From Bremia lactucae (Eukaryota; Oomycota; Peronosporomycetes; Peronosporales; Peronosporaceae): a DNA stretch of 64,000 nt. The notes beneath the pieces were generated by a model. That model made no database searches, was not told the DNA's origin, and was given only the letters and a program-made list of their open reading frames with translations. The translations under genes were made by a program, and so were the position numbers. Positions 11,133-23,137 of the stretch are shown in pieces. Positions within the stretch are counted from its first letter, which is position 1. Every line of letters starts with the position of its first letter. The stretch spans positions 2,124,069 through 2,188,068 of the forward strand of contig NC_090614.1 of assembly GCF_004359215.1 (NCBI RefSeq), in the 5' to 3' direction.

Positions 11133-11930
11133 CTATTTGTAGAAGCGTCGATTGACCCAAGCTAACCCTGATCGCAGCTCAAAAACGACAACGGCGTACA
11201 GCCAACCTTGCCAAAGCGGAATCTCGTATTTCCACGAGTTTTTTCGGCGAAGATATTCAGGCCACTTCACCAGATAATGATTGTGACCGTTGCGACGACG
11301 TTGCTTCAAAAGTCTCTCGACGTGAAACTTAAAGCTCCCCTGCTCGTCGAGCAACGCAGGAGGAGGCCGGAATCTCGGAGGCCTTTCCGTTGGCTTCAAC
11401 TCACGAGTTGCGACTTCTCTTTGCAAATCTTGCTTGAACAAAGAGTTTCCTCGGTGAGGTCCAAGATCGCCTGTTGACATGGAAGCAATTTCAATTTCAT
11501 TTATAGGGCTAGCTGGGCCTCCTGATGACGATCTGCGGCGCATACGACTTAGTGGGTGCAAGCATCTTCCACTCCAGATAAAAGGGGTCACTTAAGGGCT
11601 TAAATTAATCAACGTAAAACACTGGGTTTGTAAGCATCTTGCGTGGTAGCTTTTGGCGTAAAAGCTTGGCCTTTCTTTGCCACGTCAGTAAATGGTCATA
11701 TAAAGCGCGGACGCAATTTATTCTTTGAGACCGCATATTCGTTCAATCTGATAATTTGTTTAGCTAAAAGCGCCACTAGAGGTACAATCTTGTTTTGCTC
11801 ATAAATGTGTACGCGGACGCTTAGTGAGTGATGACCAATCTTAAAAGCGGAATTAAGTCCGTTCAGATAGTTCCGCTTTAATATCAAAAAACAAGGTATT
11901 CATAAAAATTGGGAGCAGTAAGCTTTAAAA
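11133..11930 (-). pseudogene. Integrase C-terminus and chromodomain of C2
   Basis: On the minus strand, K-L-R-P-R-F-I near 11700 and a shifted P-S-V-L-R near 11620 match the integrase tail of element C (L-R-P-R-F-F, H-P-V-F-Y-V-G). A 152-codon frame (11591-11133) then ends in a chromodomain: F-H-V-E-R-L-L, H-Y-L-V-K-W-P-E-Y and N-S-W-K-Y-E, about 45 residues. Chromodomains of this kind direct integration to particular chromatin. Several stops interrupt the part before 11591. Confidence 0.72.
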
Positions 11931-12944
11931 TAAACATTAGGTCTGTAGCTGCGCTAGTAGGTAGATTTCTGGCATTAATTAATACTCGGTCACCGGTCAT
12001 AAGAAAAAAATACAGCTTCCACCTTAAGCATCTATAACGGGGTGAGAGCTTGTGGCATTCTTACACTATAAAGTTTTAGGGAAGCGCTATATTTATAAGG
12101 AAAATCATCTCTGTTTACGTTTTTGTTTTCAGTTTTAATTTCGTTCAAAGTACGAAATTGTCCCCTTGATCTTGGGTACCACTCAAATATAGGCCGAATT
12201 AATACTGGCTAATAGTATTGAGTATGGCACCCCAATAATGTAGATTGATAATAAATAACTCGCAGTATTCGCTAATCGGATACTACAATATACCTACTTA
12301 TATACCTGTGTATTGAACCTAAAGCTACGTATGTAATAGGTTGCCATTATATATCTCCCCACTTTAAATTGTGCTTACCATGTTTAGAGCGTCAACCTAA
12401 TTAGTTTCTCCTCAATTAGAATTTTCAGGATAATTTCGTCCCTGCTCAGTTACCCACACTGAGCAGCATGAAGCCTGACCGTGTACGCAACGGCTCTCCC
12501 AACTTATGTGGTCAGGCGACAATTCGAAGAGAGTAGGACCGCTAGTATTGGATAAAAGTTGAAGTCATGAGCCTTGTAAAGTCTTGTAAATGCTGGTCAC
12601 CCCGATTCACCTGAATCCATTAAACAACACTTCGCGCAATCCCGCACAAAGCGAGGCAAAACGATAGACAACTCATGCACAAACGTCGCGCTGCAACGAT
12701 CTTGGTGTGCGCTCATCAGACGCTGGAATGCTAGTCGACGTGAAAATGTCCTTCACATCCTGGCTTGAATAATGCGAGGGTAGGCGTGGCGAGCGCGCTG
12801 TTGGCGATTTGCACCGTCGCATATGTTGCTTGACCCGTGAGGAGTAGCGCATGTGCTATGTTCACGTCCGTGAGGGTTGTCCAACGTGCAACATCCACTT
12901 TAGCAGGAGTGGGAAGACTTTTTGCTACGAGAGGAGCCTCTTGG
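11931..12944. other. No gene seen
   Basis: AT-rich sequence up to about 12420, then mixed composition. Short open frames on both strands have no recognisable domain. Probably old repeat sequence. Confidence 0.5.
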
Positions 12945-13642
12945 ATGTGGATGGTCGGGAGGAACACACATAGTCCAAAAGTGCATCATCTCTATCTTAA
13001 CTACTTCTTCCATGTCAGCTTCCCCCTTGCCAGCTCAGCGGGGAGTTTTGTTGTTGGAACGGAGGACTGATGATGTGGATTTAATTTTCTGGGTGCTGTT
13101 GCAGTCCCATCGTCCGACCCCTTCTCCTGTGGAAGCTCCTGTTCCATGTCCATGTTCACAGGTGAGGTGCGTCCTTCCTTCACATACGCTTACGACGCTT
13201 TCTCCCGCATTTTCCATGTCCTCATCGCTTGCCGAGTCGGAGGCAAAGCATTCAAAGTGATTTTCTCCCGTTCCCGTTAATACTCCCGAAAAGACTCTTA
13301 ATGAGGTAGGCTTTGCTTTTGAGGCCGCAGCTCCTTTCCCGTACGCCTAAAAGTGCTTTGCTTTCCGACTAGCCGCCACCTTCTTGCCGCTCGTTTTATT
13401 GGATTGGGCGTGTATAGCAGACGCAGACCCATCTTTCGTGGGCTTGGAGGTCTCGCGTGTCAGCTTCGCTTTCGGAGATTCCTTTCGCGAAACTGAAGTA
13501 TATCCACTTCCCAGATCCTGCTTCGCAGCAATTTTCTTCCGCTGGGGGTGCGACTTTTGAAGCTAAAACAACCGACGTCATACTTCATTCCCGCGCCATG
13601 TCTGTAGTCGCCCTTCTCGCATGCATTTGTTGTGAGGTGCAC
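12945..13642 (-). repeat. Dispersed repeat R1, copy 1
   Basis: The reverse complement of 12945-13460 matches 31743-32217 at roughly 85% by eye. On the minus strand the end of the unit encodes a Lys/Ala/Ser-rich stretch (S-G-K-K-V-A-A-S) and a Glu/Thr-rich segment that ends K-L-T-W-K-K-stop in both copies. I do not recognise the family. Low-complexity basic sequence followed by a separate LINE-type RT elsewhere (34291) makes a LINE ORF1 conceivable but unproven. Confidence 0.5.
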
Positions 13643-13789
13643 ACTTAAGACTCGAAAGCAGATCTCGGGACTCTATGAACCACCGACAGTGCGATAATTA
13701 CTTCGCAGCGGCGACTTAGAACGAGTCAGTAATTGATGCTTCTCCATGATCAAGCACGGGCAGATAGAGACAGCGTCATCCGCGATGCC

Positions 13790-15050
13790 GGCCTTGGCAA
13801 ACCTGCAAGTTTTCTTTAGTTGCTGGATCAGTAGGGCGTTCCGCGCCTACTGTACAGTCTTGTTTTGACGATCCGCCTCTCCGTTGCGATATCGTAACGG
13901 CGTCGAATTTGCGTCCTCCGTTGCTCTAGCGCGTGGTCGATCGGTTTCGCTCATTTTTTCTTGGCACTGGGCGTAAGGATCATACTAATAGGGGTAGTGG
14001 CACGTTTTTTGTCAATGATTGCATCTTTGCAATTGATCGTAACTAGTAGAGCGAGATTTCTTGCTCTCTTCTACGAGAAGTCCATCAATTCTGAACCTCC
14101 GACATTTTGTCGTCTCGGTGGACGATAAGCACCCGAGTGGACGAAAGTCTGATTAAGACATAAGTCCTGCTGTTCCGCTACAGAGATTGCTTTTTATCTA
14201 GCGTCTCTAATTCGAGCATCAATAGGTGGGTCTTGACAGGACCGACCGCAAGACCCTTAATGAACACAGTAACGTGAGTTTGATCATCAATTGGATGACT
14301 GACGATTCGACTCACGAGGTATCGTGAGTGCTAGGCATAAGCGTGAAGGTCGCGCTGTCCAATTTCAAATCCAGAAGCTCTGCTCGAGCCCTGAATTCGG
14401 GACGTGGCTACTCGTAGGTTTTGCCTAAGCCGGCTTTTAAGAACTTCATACAATTGAAACACACATGGGTCACTTTATTATAAATACAGTTCCTTAAGGT
14501 CCTCCTATCGTCCAGCCAAGTTGGACATACCAAACTTCACTTTCATCGCATGATAATCGATGCGACAAGCTTCTATGGCATCGTTAACATTTGACGAACC
14601 ATCTTAGTGAGGATTCACCTTCCTTTTTTTTGCCTTTGCCTTGGAAATAAAAATGTTAATCTTTAGGCTTTTGGGTCGACTCTCATCTGTCAGCCTGCCA
14701 GCAGTATGTAAATGCTTCTGTCCCAACAATTCTTACTGTTGACAACCATGTTTTATCGGAACCTCTGCCGGTTGAGAGCCTTGCTGATGAAGCAAGGTTG
14801 CCTTCTTCGGGCCACGTTGAGCTCATATTGTATGAACTTAACGTGGCCCGAGAAGGGTTCCCGGTGATAGACGCATGTTTTTCGTCTTTTTGCAGAGCGT
14901 ACAACATTGCGCCTACGGCTAGCCCGACTACGGTCGAACTCATACGTTCGATCGCTTTCCGGTTGAGGTCATGAAGGTCTCAGCGTTGGTTGGAAGCCTT
15001 CTTGAAAGGCTTAGAAGCTCGCTCCTTTTTCATTTAACCTTTCCGTGTTG
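13790..15050 (-). pseudogene. Gy-1 gag fragment, reversed and decayed
   Basis: The reverse complement follows Gy-1 gag from the zinc-knuckle tail (14000-13800) back to the N-terminal part (about 14943, M-S-S-T-V-V, compare M-S-S-T-V-G in element A). Boxes such as TTGCTGGATCAGTAGGGCGTT and GGTGGACGATA are shared with 20775-21080. Heavily frameshifted. No LTR is attached on either side. Confidence 0.6.
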
Positions 15051-15185
15051 GATAGTACGTGCGGCCGTTAAACGGACCATTGAGTGCTCTAGCTAGTTTT
15101 GCTTCAGTCCTAGCCAATTCGCACACATAACAGTGAATGTGAGGTGCCTCCGAATACCTCATATACACGACGTGCTGAGGAAGGT

Positions 15186-15285
15186 NNNNNNNNNNNNNNN
15201 NNNNNNNNNNNNNNNNNNNNNNNNNNNNNNNNNNNNNNNNNNNNNNNNNNNNNNNNNNNNNNNNNNNNNNNNNNNNNNNNNNNNN
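15186..15285. other. Scaffold gap of 100 N
   Basis: A run of exactly 100 undetermined bases, the usual placeholder for a gap of unknown size. Confidence 0.98.
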
Positions 15286-15299
15286 ATCGATTGGCGGGG

Positions 15300-15560
15300 T
15301 CAATTCAATTCAAATTAGCCAATCAACAGATCTTATTGCTTCGATAGTATAAAAATTGGTAATATAATATAATACTTAGTAAAAGTTTTATTACTGATCA
15401 AAATTTTATACTTTTTAATTATTTTATCATTGGAAATAATACTTATATAAATTATTATATCCTCTTACAAGAAATATTACATATTATCCTACAACAAGAA
15501 ATAATCTTTTAATATTCCTCTTATAGAAAATAAAATTATGTAACGGTACACCCCATTACA
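15300..15560 (+). repeat. LTR-4-like fragment
   Basis: AT-rich sequence with repeats of the type CTCTTATA(A/G)GAAATAATA, ending ATGTAACGGTACACCCCATTACA. The LTR-4 solo LTR ends ATGTAACAAGCCACCCCGTTACA after similar repeats. Element A begins six bases later, so A sits next to or inside this older LTR. Confidence 0.6.
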
Positions 15561-15565
15561 TGTAT

Positions 15566-16008
15566 TGTAACGGGGCACTGCCGAAAAATACTGCTTCAGT
15601 ACAAGTCCACGTCGCACTGCTTCCGTGTGAGCGGTGCCTCACGTCACTTCACGTACATACTAGTATCTGCAGAGGAAGACTCTCTTTAAAACACTTGCTT
15701 TAAAGAGGGATAAAAGTAAAATGTACAAAATATAATTAAACTCTTAAGTTTCTAACCTTCTAATACTTACTTAATTATATACTAATACATAACATGTAAT
15801 TAAGTCTTATATGTCTCTCTCTTTGCGGACGACCAGCGCTGGTAGGACCGCGGAGCAACTAGATATAATAGCCTATATCTACCAAAGGGTAAGCTTTCCG
15901 AATATTGCTATGTAAAGTAATATTCTCCAAATATAATCTACCTTATACAAAATATACTAATTAACAACCTTCAAGTGTCAATCTCATGTAGCGATACACC
16001 CCGTTACA
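15566..16008 (-). repeat. 3' LTR of element A
   Basis: 443 bp, bounded on the plus strand by TGTAACGGGG and CCCCGTTACA. It carries the box GCGGACGACCAGCGCTGGTAG and the end hairpins. On the plus strand the following TCACCCCTACCATAAATGAC is, in element orientation, the purine-rich primer tract GGTAGGGGTGA. Confidence 0.87.
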
Positions 16009-16120
16009 TCACCCCTACCATAAATGACAATCACTCTGACTGTCATTGAATAGAGCGGTCACTATCAGATTACTTAAATACGATGCTGATTGATCTGAAC
16101 CATCATTTTAATTCTATCGC

Positions 16121-16635
16121 ATGGTTAACAAGTCTATGCGGTGTGCAAAAAGAGCGGCGCCTTCGGCTGCGGTACATGCAGCCGCGGGCGACGCATTATT
16201 GTTACTTGCGGCAGACGTTTCGTCAGCCGTAGTATCCTATTTTCCCGCAATACTAGATGTTGCGGGTGCACGTGGTCTTCCACGTGAATGCGACCCCTCT
16301 TTGGAGATCGACTATGAATGCGAGTCGGACGAAATGGCCGACTCGGGGAGAGCAGAACAGTCGCCTGATCGTTGTTAGGCGGCTGACCACGAGCCTTCGA
16401 ATGAGAGGCTCAATCGAATCGACGTGCTTATAGCGTTCGCTATAGCATGTCTGGTTCTAACGATGAGAATGATTCCTCATCGCCAGCACCGTCTACTGTG
16501 CCGTCAATCGCACTTATTTATGTGCTTGGGGATGACGATGGCGTAAGCCATCTTTATAAAAGTTCTTGTGGTACCCCCGCTTCAGTGGGTACCACTCAGA
16601 GGAGCGTCGACAATATAGTCTCGTCTTGCCCCTGA
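16121..16635 (+). pseudogene. Antisense frame of element A
   Basis: It lies between the 3' LTR and the integrase of A, on the strand opposite to pol. The first frame (16121-16378) has M-R-C-A-K-R-A-A-P-S-A-A-V, A-A-A-G-D-A-L-L and D-P-S-L-E-I-D-Y-E. A shifted frame (16447-16635) is Ser/Asp-rich. The start of this frame is conserved in the mini-element (33520-33640 reversed: P-S-A-A-V-R-A-A-A-G-D-A-L-L), and D-P-S-L-x-(I/V)-D-Y recurs in the antisense frame of element E. The protein would be basic at the start and acidic later. Function unknown. Confidence 0.5.
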
Positions 16636-16984
16636 GAAAGAGCCGTGGCTTTTGCTCGAACGGCTACTAAGTAGCTTGTCTGAGAAGACTACTCCACACA
16701 ATATATATCCGTTATTTTTTGCGACAAAGCTACATAAGCTTGATCCCAGCGCGAAGAACTTTTAGTTCTGAGATAGTTGTTTTTATCTCGATGCTTTTAT
16801 TGAGCATCGATGTTGTAGTGGCAACAACAAGCGAAATAAAATCTTGCTAATGCAAACCTTGAGCGCATTCATAAAGACATTATACGCGAAGCCTGGCTTC
16901 AAAGACTTAACGCGATTCGCGTAAAAATTCAGAAACGAACTCCAACCGGTTAAGAAAATAAACTGCATCGTTTGTCACGTGAGG

Positions 16985-18130
16985 CAAGACTTGCATGCCT
17001 CACGAACTAGGTCATTTATTTTAAGTAAAAGAACATTTGCTCTTCCATGCTTGTCTGCGTTTCGTTTCTGACGGTCCACTGCTTTAGCAATGGAATCCTG
17101 AACGAAACGGACTACTGATTCTCGAGCCAGCAGAAATTTCTCTGCTGACTCATTTTTTTGTTTTTTTCAGTGCGCTTTGTACGCACTGTCATGAGATCTT
17201 TCTCATCTTTGTATGTCGATTGATTAGACATTGGCATCAGTAGCGTCGTTGTTAACTTCGATGCGTGATGAGCAGGGTCAGAAATGCTGTTGCTCGTGCG
17301 AGTCCACCCCCTTAGACTAAGGATCCCTCTAAATGGGTGGGCATACGAGTATGGCGTAAGCCATTCACGAAGAACGGTGTATGCGTTGTAGACGCATGCA
17401 CCAAATTGTTGATGGCGAATTCGACCATCGGTAAAAACTCGCTCCGATTCGGATACGACTGGACGTAACCTCAAAGTATGTCTTCGAGGACGCGATTTAC
17501 GCGTTCTGTTTAATTATCCGTTACTGAGTGATCGGATGTTGACATAGTAAGCCGTGTTCCGATCTCTCGGAACACGGATTGCCAGAACTCTGCCGTGAAT
17601 CGTGGATCTCTATCCGGGACCAATTCACGGGGCAGTCCATGAAGTTGAATACCGTGTCGATAGAGACACGGGCATAGCCCAGAGCCGTGATCGACTCGGG
17701 CTTGCAACAAGATGTACCATATTGCTGAACCTGTTTACAAAAACAAAAATTCCATTATATTTTGTGATCGTCTTCGGAAAATTCGAAGACGAAGTCTATA
17801 GAAACGGACTGCCAACATTCTGCCAGAAGTGGTAGAGGTTAAAGAGGTGCACGGGATGAAGGGCTAGGCTACACTCGTTGACATACCTCGCAAGCACGGA
17901 TGTACTTGCGCACGATCGGATACTGGCGGGGCTAGTAAAAGTCGCGTCTTACTGTGAGATAAGTCTTCTCACGTCCACGATGCTCACTTGTTGGTGCATC
18001 TTGACACTTATAAATGATGCGCAAGTGCAAATCATTGTGAGTTAAGATGGCGACACGTAAAGTATCACCGACAACAGCTGTGTAATACAATAAACCGTTG
18101 CGTGTTGTGTATTGATCGGATGACGATCGA
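16985..18130 (-). pseudogene. Integrase of element A (broken)
   Basis: Minus-strand pieces include the zinc-binding end, the core with S-M-D-F-V at about 17790, R-D-P-R-F-T-A-E-F-W at 17600, and then S-D-H-S-V-T-D-N where T-D-G-Q-T-E is usual, so the catalytic Glu is lost with the frame. The region at 17474-17112 holds the rest, down to K-R-T-E-K-N. Several frame changes. Confidence 0.72.
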
Positions 18131-18239
18131 TATAAAGCCGGTAAATCCTTAAAGGTTATTGGATAAATCCTTTAGATGATCCATTAAACGCAGAAGGTCT
18201 TTCTTTATTTTCTGTGTAGGCTTTCTTTTAAATAATCAA

Positions 18240-19541
18240 TCAAAGTTGATGACGGAACATTTGTCATGAGTGCTGTTTCTGGCCGTGCGTAATGACGTAT
18301 GGTCCGTATATACGATGAACGTTTATCTCCGAGGAAATAGACCCGAATAAGCCAGTGCATATTTCATGGCAAGAAATTCGTTGTTATGCACTGGATAATT
18401 GCGTTCAGCTTGTTGCTGCTGACGCGATTGGTAACAGACGACGCGCTCCGCGCCGTCCGTATCGTATTGCATTAACGCGCAGCCGAATGCAGAATCGCTG
18501 GCTCACAGACCACGTGGAGTGGTCTGTCTTGATCTGCAATCGCCAAGATGGGCGATCGCATCAAGCTTTGCTTGATACCTTCAAACGAACGCTGACAATC
18601 AGCGTTCCATAACCATTTCTCGTCTTTTTTCAAGAGACAAGAGAGATGAACTGTCATCTTGGCATAATTGCGAAAGTACTTATGCAAGTACGCCGCTAAA
18701 CCAAGGAACTTTCTAAGTCCCTTGACATCGACTGGAACTGGCCAGTCAGTGATTGCCTTGATCTTCTCGGGATCAAGGCGCACGCCGTGTTCACCGACGA
18801 TGCACCCAAGAAGAGGTATTTCGCTTGCAGCGAATATACATTTCTTGAGATTTCCATACAACTTATGTTTTCGCATAAATGAAAGAACCTGAAGAACGTG
18901 AGCTTATAAAATTCCACGTCCGTCTTACCGTCCATGGCCCGGCTATGGACGAATACATCGTCAAAACAACTCGGTACAAATTCTCGCACCGGTCTCAACA
19001 GATTTATTGCACATCTGTTGAATGTTGCAGGGGTATTACTAAGCCCTTGAGGCATCACTAGCCATTCCCAGAGCATCCCACTGGGAGTGATCACTGCTGT
19101 GTACGGGATGGCCCGCTCACGCATAAGGATTTGATAAAACCCATCCATCAGATCCATAGACGAAAAGATCGTACTCTTAGACATACCATCTATGATTACG
19201 TCTTTTCTAGGTATCGGCGTTTGAGCCGGTACTGTTGCAGCATTCAGTTTGTTGAATGCGTGCACTATCCGCCACCCCCCTGTGCCTCTCGCACACAGAA
19301 GGCCGGAGAGCTATGTGGGGAGGGTGACTCCCTCACATGGCCCGCTTTTAACGATCGAGAAAGAATTCATCGATCGCAAGTACTGGTCAACGAGGCAGTG
19401 GCCACTGCTTCATGACACAGTACTTCGAGCCCGGTTTGAGCTCGATCTCATGTCGAGTGCCCTTATCCTTAGACAACCCACATGGAAATGCTTCAGGGAA
19501 GACATCCCTGAATTTAATCAAATCTGTGTATAAAGGATTTT
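18240..19541 (-). pseudogene. Reverse transcriptase and RNase H of element A (broken)
   Basis: RT begins near 19541 (E-F-R-D-V-F-P-E type, decayed). A 189-codon frame at 19265-18696 carries M-D-L-M-D-G-F-Y-Q-I-L and V-P-S-C-F-D-D-V-F-V, so the catalytic Y-x-D-D is C-F-D-D here. The thumb and the start of RNase H continue in another frame at 18876-18472. RNase H is partly deleted near 18245-18350. Confidence 0.78.
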
Positions 19542-19766
19542 TCCTTAGTGACTACCAGGATTGAGTAGTATATCTGTCAATCCGAGTCTTCAGATCGAGG
19601 ACACTTTCGTCCATCGATGAGCTGCTGAGAATCGTTTGCTCTCTGCAAATACTAACGCTGACCAAATATCGATTGCGTATTCGTTTTCTGTGATGAGTAC
19701 GCAAATCTGCTTGATTCTACCACGATGCAGATCTCTCAAGAAACGCTTGGGTTCTAGGGTTGTAAA

Positions 19767-20329
19767 TTAATTTATCTCCGAAGATAACTTCGGAGGCTCA
19801 TACAGATCAAGTGCTAAAGCACCTACTCCTGATCCGTCATTAAACAAGATGTGCAATGTCTCAATTTCTTCCTGGAATTTTTCTACAGGCTGCCGAGGGA
19901 TCAATCCCTCGGTATGCTGAAGTTTAGTTACTTCAGCATTGACTATTTGAGGAGATTTCTTTTCGAGTACGTGAAGACTTATTTCCGCAACGTCTTCCGA
20001 TTGTGATTGCGCTATCACAGTCGGGCCTCTACAGTCGACTCTCAAGGAAGATACCGGATGTCCAAAACGGACAACACGATGATCCTAGGTCGAGTAGAAT
20101 GTCGCCCGCTAATCGTAAATTCATATCTCAATCCACTCGACTTATTCAAGTGGTGGACCTTTGCCGCTGCCTGTGCATTCGCACAGCCGCCGGCAGCTGA
20201 CTCCACAGTGTGATTGGTAATCATACTGTGATCTTGTGCAGTTGGTCTAACGACCGTACCACAAGTGAGGCCATCGCACTCAATCGTAGTACATCCACAC
20301 GCTTGTGGACGCTCCAAGACGTTCATCAA
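19767..20329 (-). pseudogene. Protease-RT linker of element A
   Basis: Counterpart of 7176-7769 in element B: E-R-P-Q-A-C-G-C-T-T near the start and R-Q-P-V-E...E-E-I-E-T near the end. Two overlapping open frames (20329-20042 and 20045-19767) show one frameshift. Confidence 0.6.
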
Positions 20330-20470
20330 ATGGCCATCTGATTAACAAGTGGCAGGCATCTTTACGGATCGATGCTGCCAGCTGATCCTTAGCTCGTGCT
20401 TTCTGAGCCAAGCTAAACCTAGGATGACATCAAATTTGTCATCCAAATCCAGTACGATAAAATCATCGTC

Positions 20471-20749
20471 TTACTGTGAATCTTTTAACGTGTCGTGAAA
20501 GTTCACTACGTGTTTCATTACTGTCGCTAGACGCACTGTCATCCGTGTTGGAGGGATGTCGCGCTCAACATATTTTAGCCGACGACCCTCTAGTGACTGG
20601 CGACGAATAAAGTTATTCGACGCTCCGCAGTCCACTAGGGCTCTAAGTGACAAATCATTTGTCACTTTCAACTTCAAGGTGCTGAGGGATACCTCATCAC
20701 CAGGTGCAGAGACACATAATGATTGTGTGTCTGGAGCAACTTTTGTCAA
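20471..20749 (-). pseudogene. Protease region of element A
   Basis: The same 92-codon frame as 6792-7070, with one residue change near the end. Active-site motif D-C-G-A-S. The near identity with B contrasts with the divergence in the flanking linker. Confidence 0.75.
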
Positions 20750-20799
20750 GAGATTTGCAAATTCTCTTGAGGTTGCTGGATCAGTAGGGCGTTGCGCCC

Positions 20800-21402
20800 C
20801 TACTGACCCCGTCCATTTTTTGGCGGTCCGTCTCGCTGTTGCGATTTCGCAACAACGTCGGATCCGCGACCGTTGCCCTTTTTGGCATACGATCCAAAAT
20901 TACGTTCAGTACCTTTTGGTGCTGGACGTGGGGCACTACACTCATGAGCGTAATGTCCCAATTTTTGGCAGCGATGGCATTTCTGCGATCGCTTATTATT
21001 CGAAAAGCGAGGTTTCTCGCTTTCGACATAGGAAAGGTCCATGGGTTCTGGACCTCCTAGTTCGTGTCGTCTAGGTGGACGATATGATGACGAACTTGCT
21101 TGAGCCTGTCTCAAGCTAAAGTCCTCCTGTTCCGCTACGGATATTGCTTCTTCAAGCGTATCCAGTTCCAAGCGGAACAGGTGGGTCTTTACGGGACCAT
21201 CCGTAAGACCTTGCATGAACACCGTAATCAACGTGTGTTCATGGACTGGGTTATTGGTAATACAACTCGCTAAGAGTCGTATGTGCTGGGCATATGCGTG
21301 CACATCACGCTTGCCTTGCTTAAGTTTCAGAAGCTCTGAACGAGCTCTGAACTCAGCCCTTGGTGGCTCAAACGTCTGTTTGAGTCGGGTTTTAAAAACC
21401 TC
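20800..21402 (-). pseudogene. Gag of element A, copy next to the protease
   Basis: Minus-strand open frame with the zinc knuckle C-x2-C-x4-H-x4-C (C-H-R-C...H-Y-A-H-E-C) and basic tail. Nearly identical to 6139-6741 of element B. Begins at the N at 21403 with G-gtttttaaaacccg, in the middle of the capsid region. Confidence 0.78.
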
Positions 21403-21403
21403 N

Positions 21404-22640
21404 TGAGGGATACCTCATCACCAGGTGCAGAGACACATAATGATTGTGTGTCTGGAGCAACTTTTGTCAAAAGATTTGCAAATTCTCTTGAGGCTGCTGG
21501 ATAGTAGGGCGTTGCGCCCCAACTGACCCCGTCCATTTTTTGGCGGTCCGCCTCGCTGTTGCGATTTCGCAACAACGTCGGACCCGCGACCGTTGCCCTT
21601 TTTGGCATACGGTCCAAAATTACGTTTAGTAGCTTTTGGTACTGGGCGTGCGGCACTACACTCATGAGCGTAGTGTCCTAACGTTTGACAGTTATTGCAG
21701 AAATGCAATCGCTTATTGTTCGAAAAACGAGGTTTCTCGCTTTCGCCATAAGAGAGGTCCATCGGTTCTGGACCTCCCAGTTCGTGTCGTCTTGGTGGAG
21801 GAACGATGAAGAACTAGTTTGAGCCTGTCTCAAGCTAAAGTCCTCCTGTTCCGCGACACATATTGCTTCTTCAGACGTATCCAGTTCTAACCGGAACAGG
21901 TGGATCTTTACGGGACCATCCGTAAGACCTTGCATGCACACCGTAATCAACGTGTGTTCTTGAACTGGATTTTTGTGATATACAACTCGCTAAGAGTCGT
22001 ATGTGCTGGGCGTAATCGTGAACATCTCGCTTGCCTTGCTTGAGTTTCAGAAGCTTTGATAGAGCTTTGAGCTCAGCCCTTGGTACAACCGTCTGTTTGA
22101 GCCGGCCTTTAAAAGCCTCTAGCGACCTAAAGACGTATAAGTCGCGTATCTTAAGGCCCAATGCCCAAGTTTTGACACGACGTGCCAAATTTATTTGAGC
22201 AAATGCGTCTTGCATTTGCACTACGACGATGTGACGAGCCCTTATGGCATCGTCCAACTCGACAAACCATCATAAGAGGGAGTCTTCTTCGGCTCCCCTA
22301 TACTTGGAGACGTCAATCTTTAGGTTTACGGACGACGCGTGCGTGTGATTCCAGGTACAGGGGTCTGTACCTGTTGTAATCTCAACAGTTCTACCTGTTG
22401 AGAGCCTTGCTGATTAAGCAAGGCTACCTTTTCCTTCATCTCGTCAAGTTCATGCTGTTTGAACATTGCGGTAGCTGAATGGAAAGCTTCTCTGTCCAAA
22501 TCGGACAGCATGGCCAAGATGGCATCGTTCCCTACGGTCGAACTCATTCGTTCGACCGCACTCCTTTCTATGTCACGTAGAAAGGAGAAGCTATCACACA
22601 AAACGTGATGCGTATTTCCATTATCATCTAACATGTCCAT
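21404..22640 (-). pseudogene. Gag (and start of protease) of element A, 5' copy
   Basis: The gag start M-D-M-L-D-D-N-G-N at 22640 is followed by an open 104-codon frame. The capsid part is at 22257-21871, then the zinc knuckle C-N-N-C...H-Y-A-H-E-C and the protease start, cut by the N. This copy differs by many residues from the second copy, so it is the authentic A sequence. Confidence 0.78.
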
Positions 22641-22690
22641 GTTAGATGATATAAATGTGGTCCTTGGACGAAGTACAAAGTGCTACCAGG

Positions 22691-23137
22691 TGTAATGGGG
22701 CACTACGACTTAAACTGCTTCAGTACAAGTCCACTTTGCACTGCTTCAGTTGCGAGTGGTGCCCCACGTTATTTCACGTACACTAGTATGTGCAAGGAAT
22801 ACTTCTCTTTAAAGCAACTAGCTTAAAAAGGGTTAAATGAAAACTGTATTAATATAATTAAGCATCTCTTCTTTCTATCCGTTGACTTAAACTTAATTAT
22901 AAACTAATACTAAACATGCAACTGAATTCTTATCGTATCTGTCTTTCTCTTCTGTTTACATCTGCAGCTGATTAGTCTGCCGAATAAATAGATATAATGG
23001 TCTATACCTACTTATGGATAAGAGTTCTGAACATTACTATATAAAGTAATATCCTCCAAATATTATCTACCTTTAAGATAATATATTAATTAACAACCTT
23101 TAAGTGTTAATTTCATGTAACGATACACCCCGTTACA
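22691..23137 (-). repeat. 5' LTR of element A
   Basis: 447 bp; plus-strand ends TGTAATGGGG and CCCCGTTACA. On the minus strand the LTR is followed by CC and then TGGTAGCAC (primer-binding site, plus strand 22680-22688). Clearly diverged from the 3' LTR at 15566-16008. Confidence 0.88.

Larger units (their letters stand above)
10026..11930 (-). mobile_element. Reversed Gy-3 remnant C2
   Basis: Read on the minus strand the order is: integrase C-terminal part and chromodomain (11930-11133), an unassigned stretch, an antisense frame (10796-10531, coding on +), then LTR-like sequence (10522-10026). This is the same order as in element C from 54230 to 56373. RT, RNase H, gag and the integrase core are absent. 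Confidence 0.6.
15566..23137 (-). mobile_element. Ty3/gypsy element A (Gy-1), two LTRs, reversed
   Basis: A complete layout on the minus strand: LTR (23137-22691), TGGTAGCA primer site, gag, protease, linker, RT/RNase H, integrase, a region with an antisense frame, a purine-rich tract just before the 3' LTR, then LTR (16008-15566). The flanking five bases are TGTAT and TATAT, a possible target duplication with one mismatch. The two LTRs differ clearly from each other and pol is broken, so this is an old or recombinant copy. The N at 21403 marks a duplicated gag piece. Confidence 0.88.

Noticed and set aside
15133..15347. Frames running through the N gap
   Set aside because: They exist only because N was translated; no real coding evidence.
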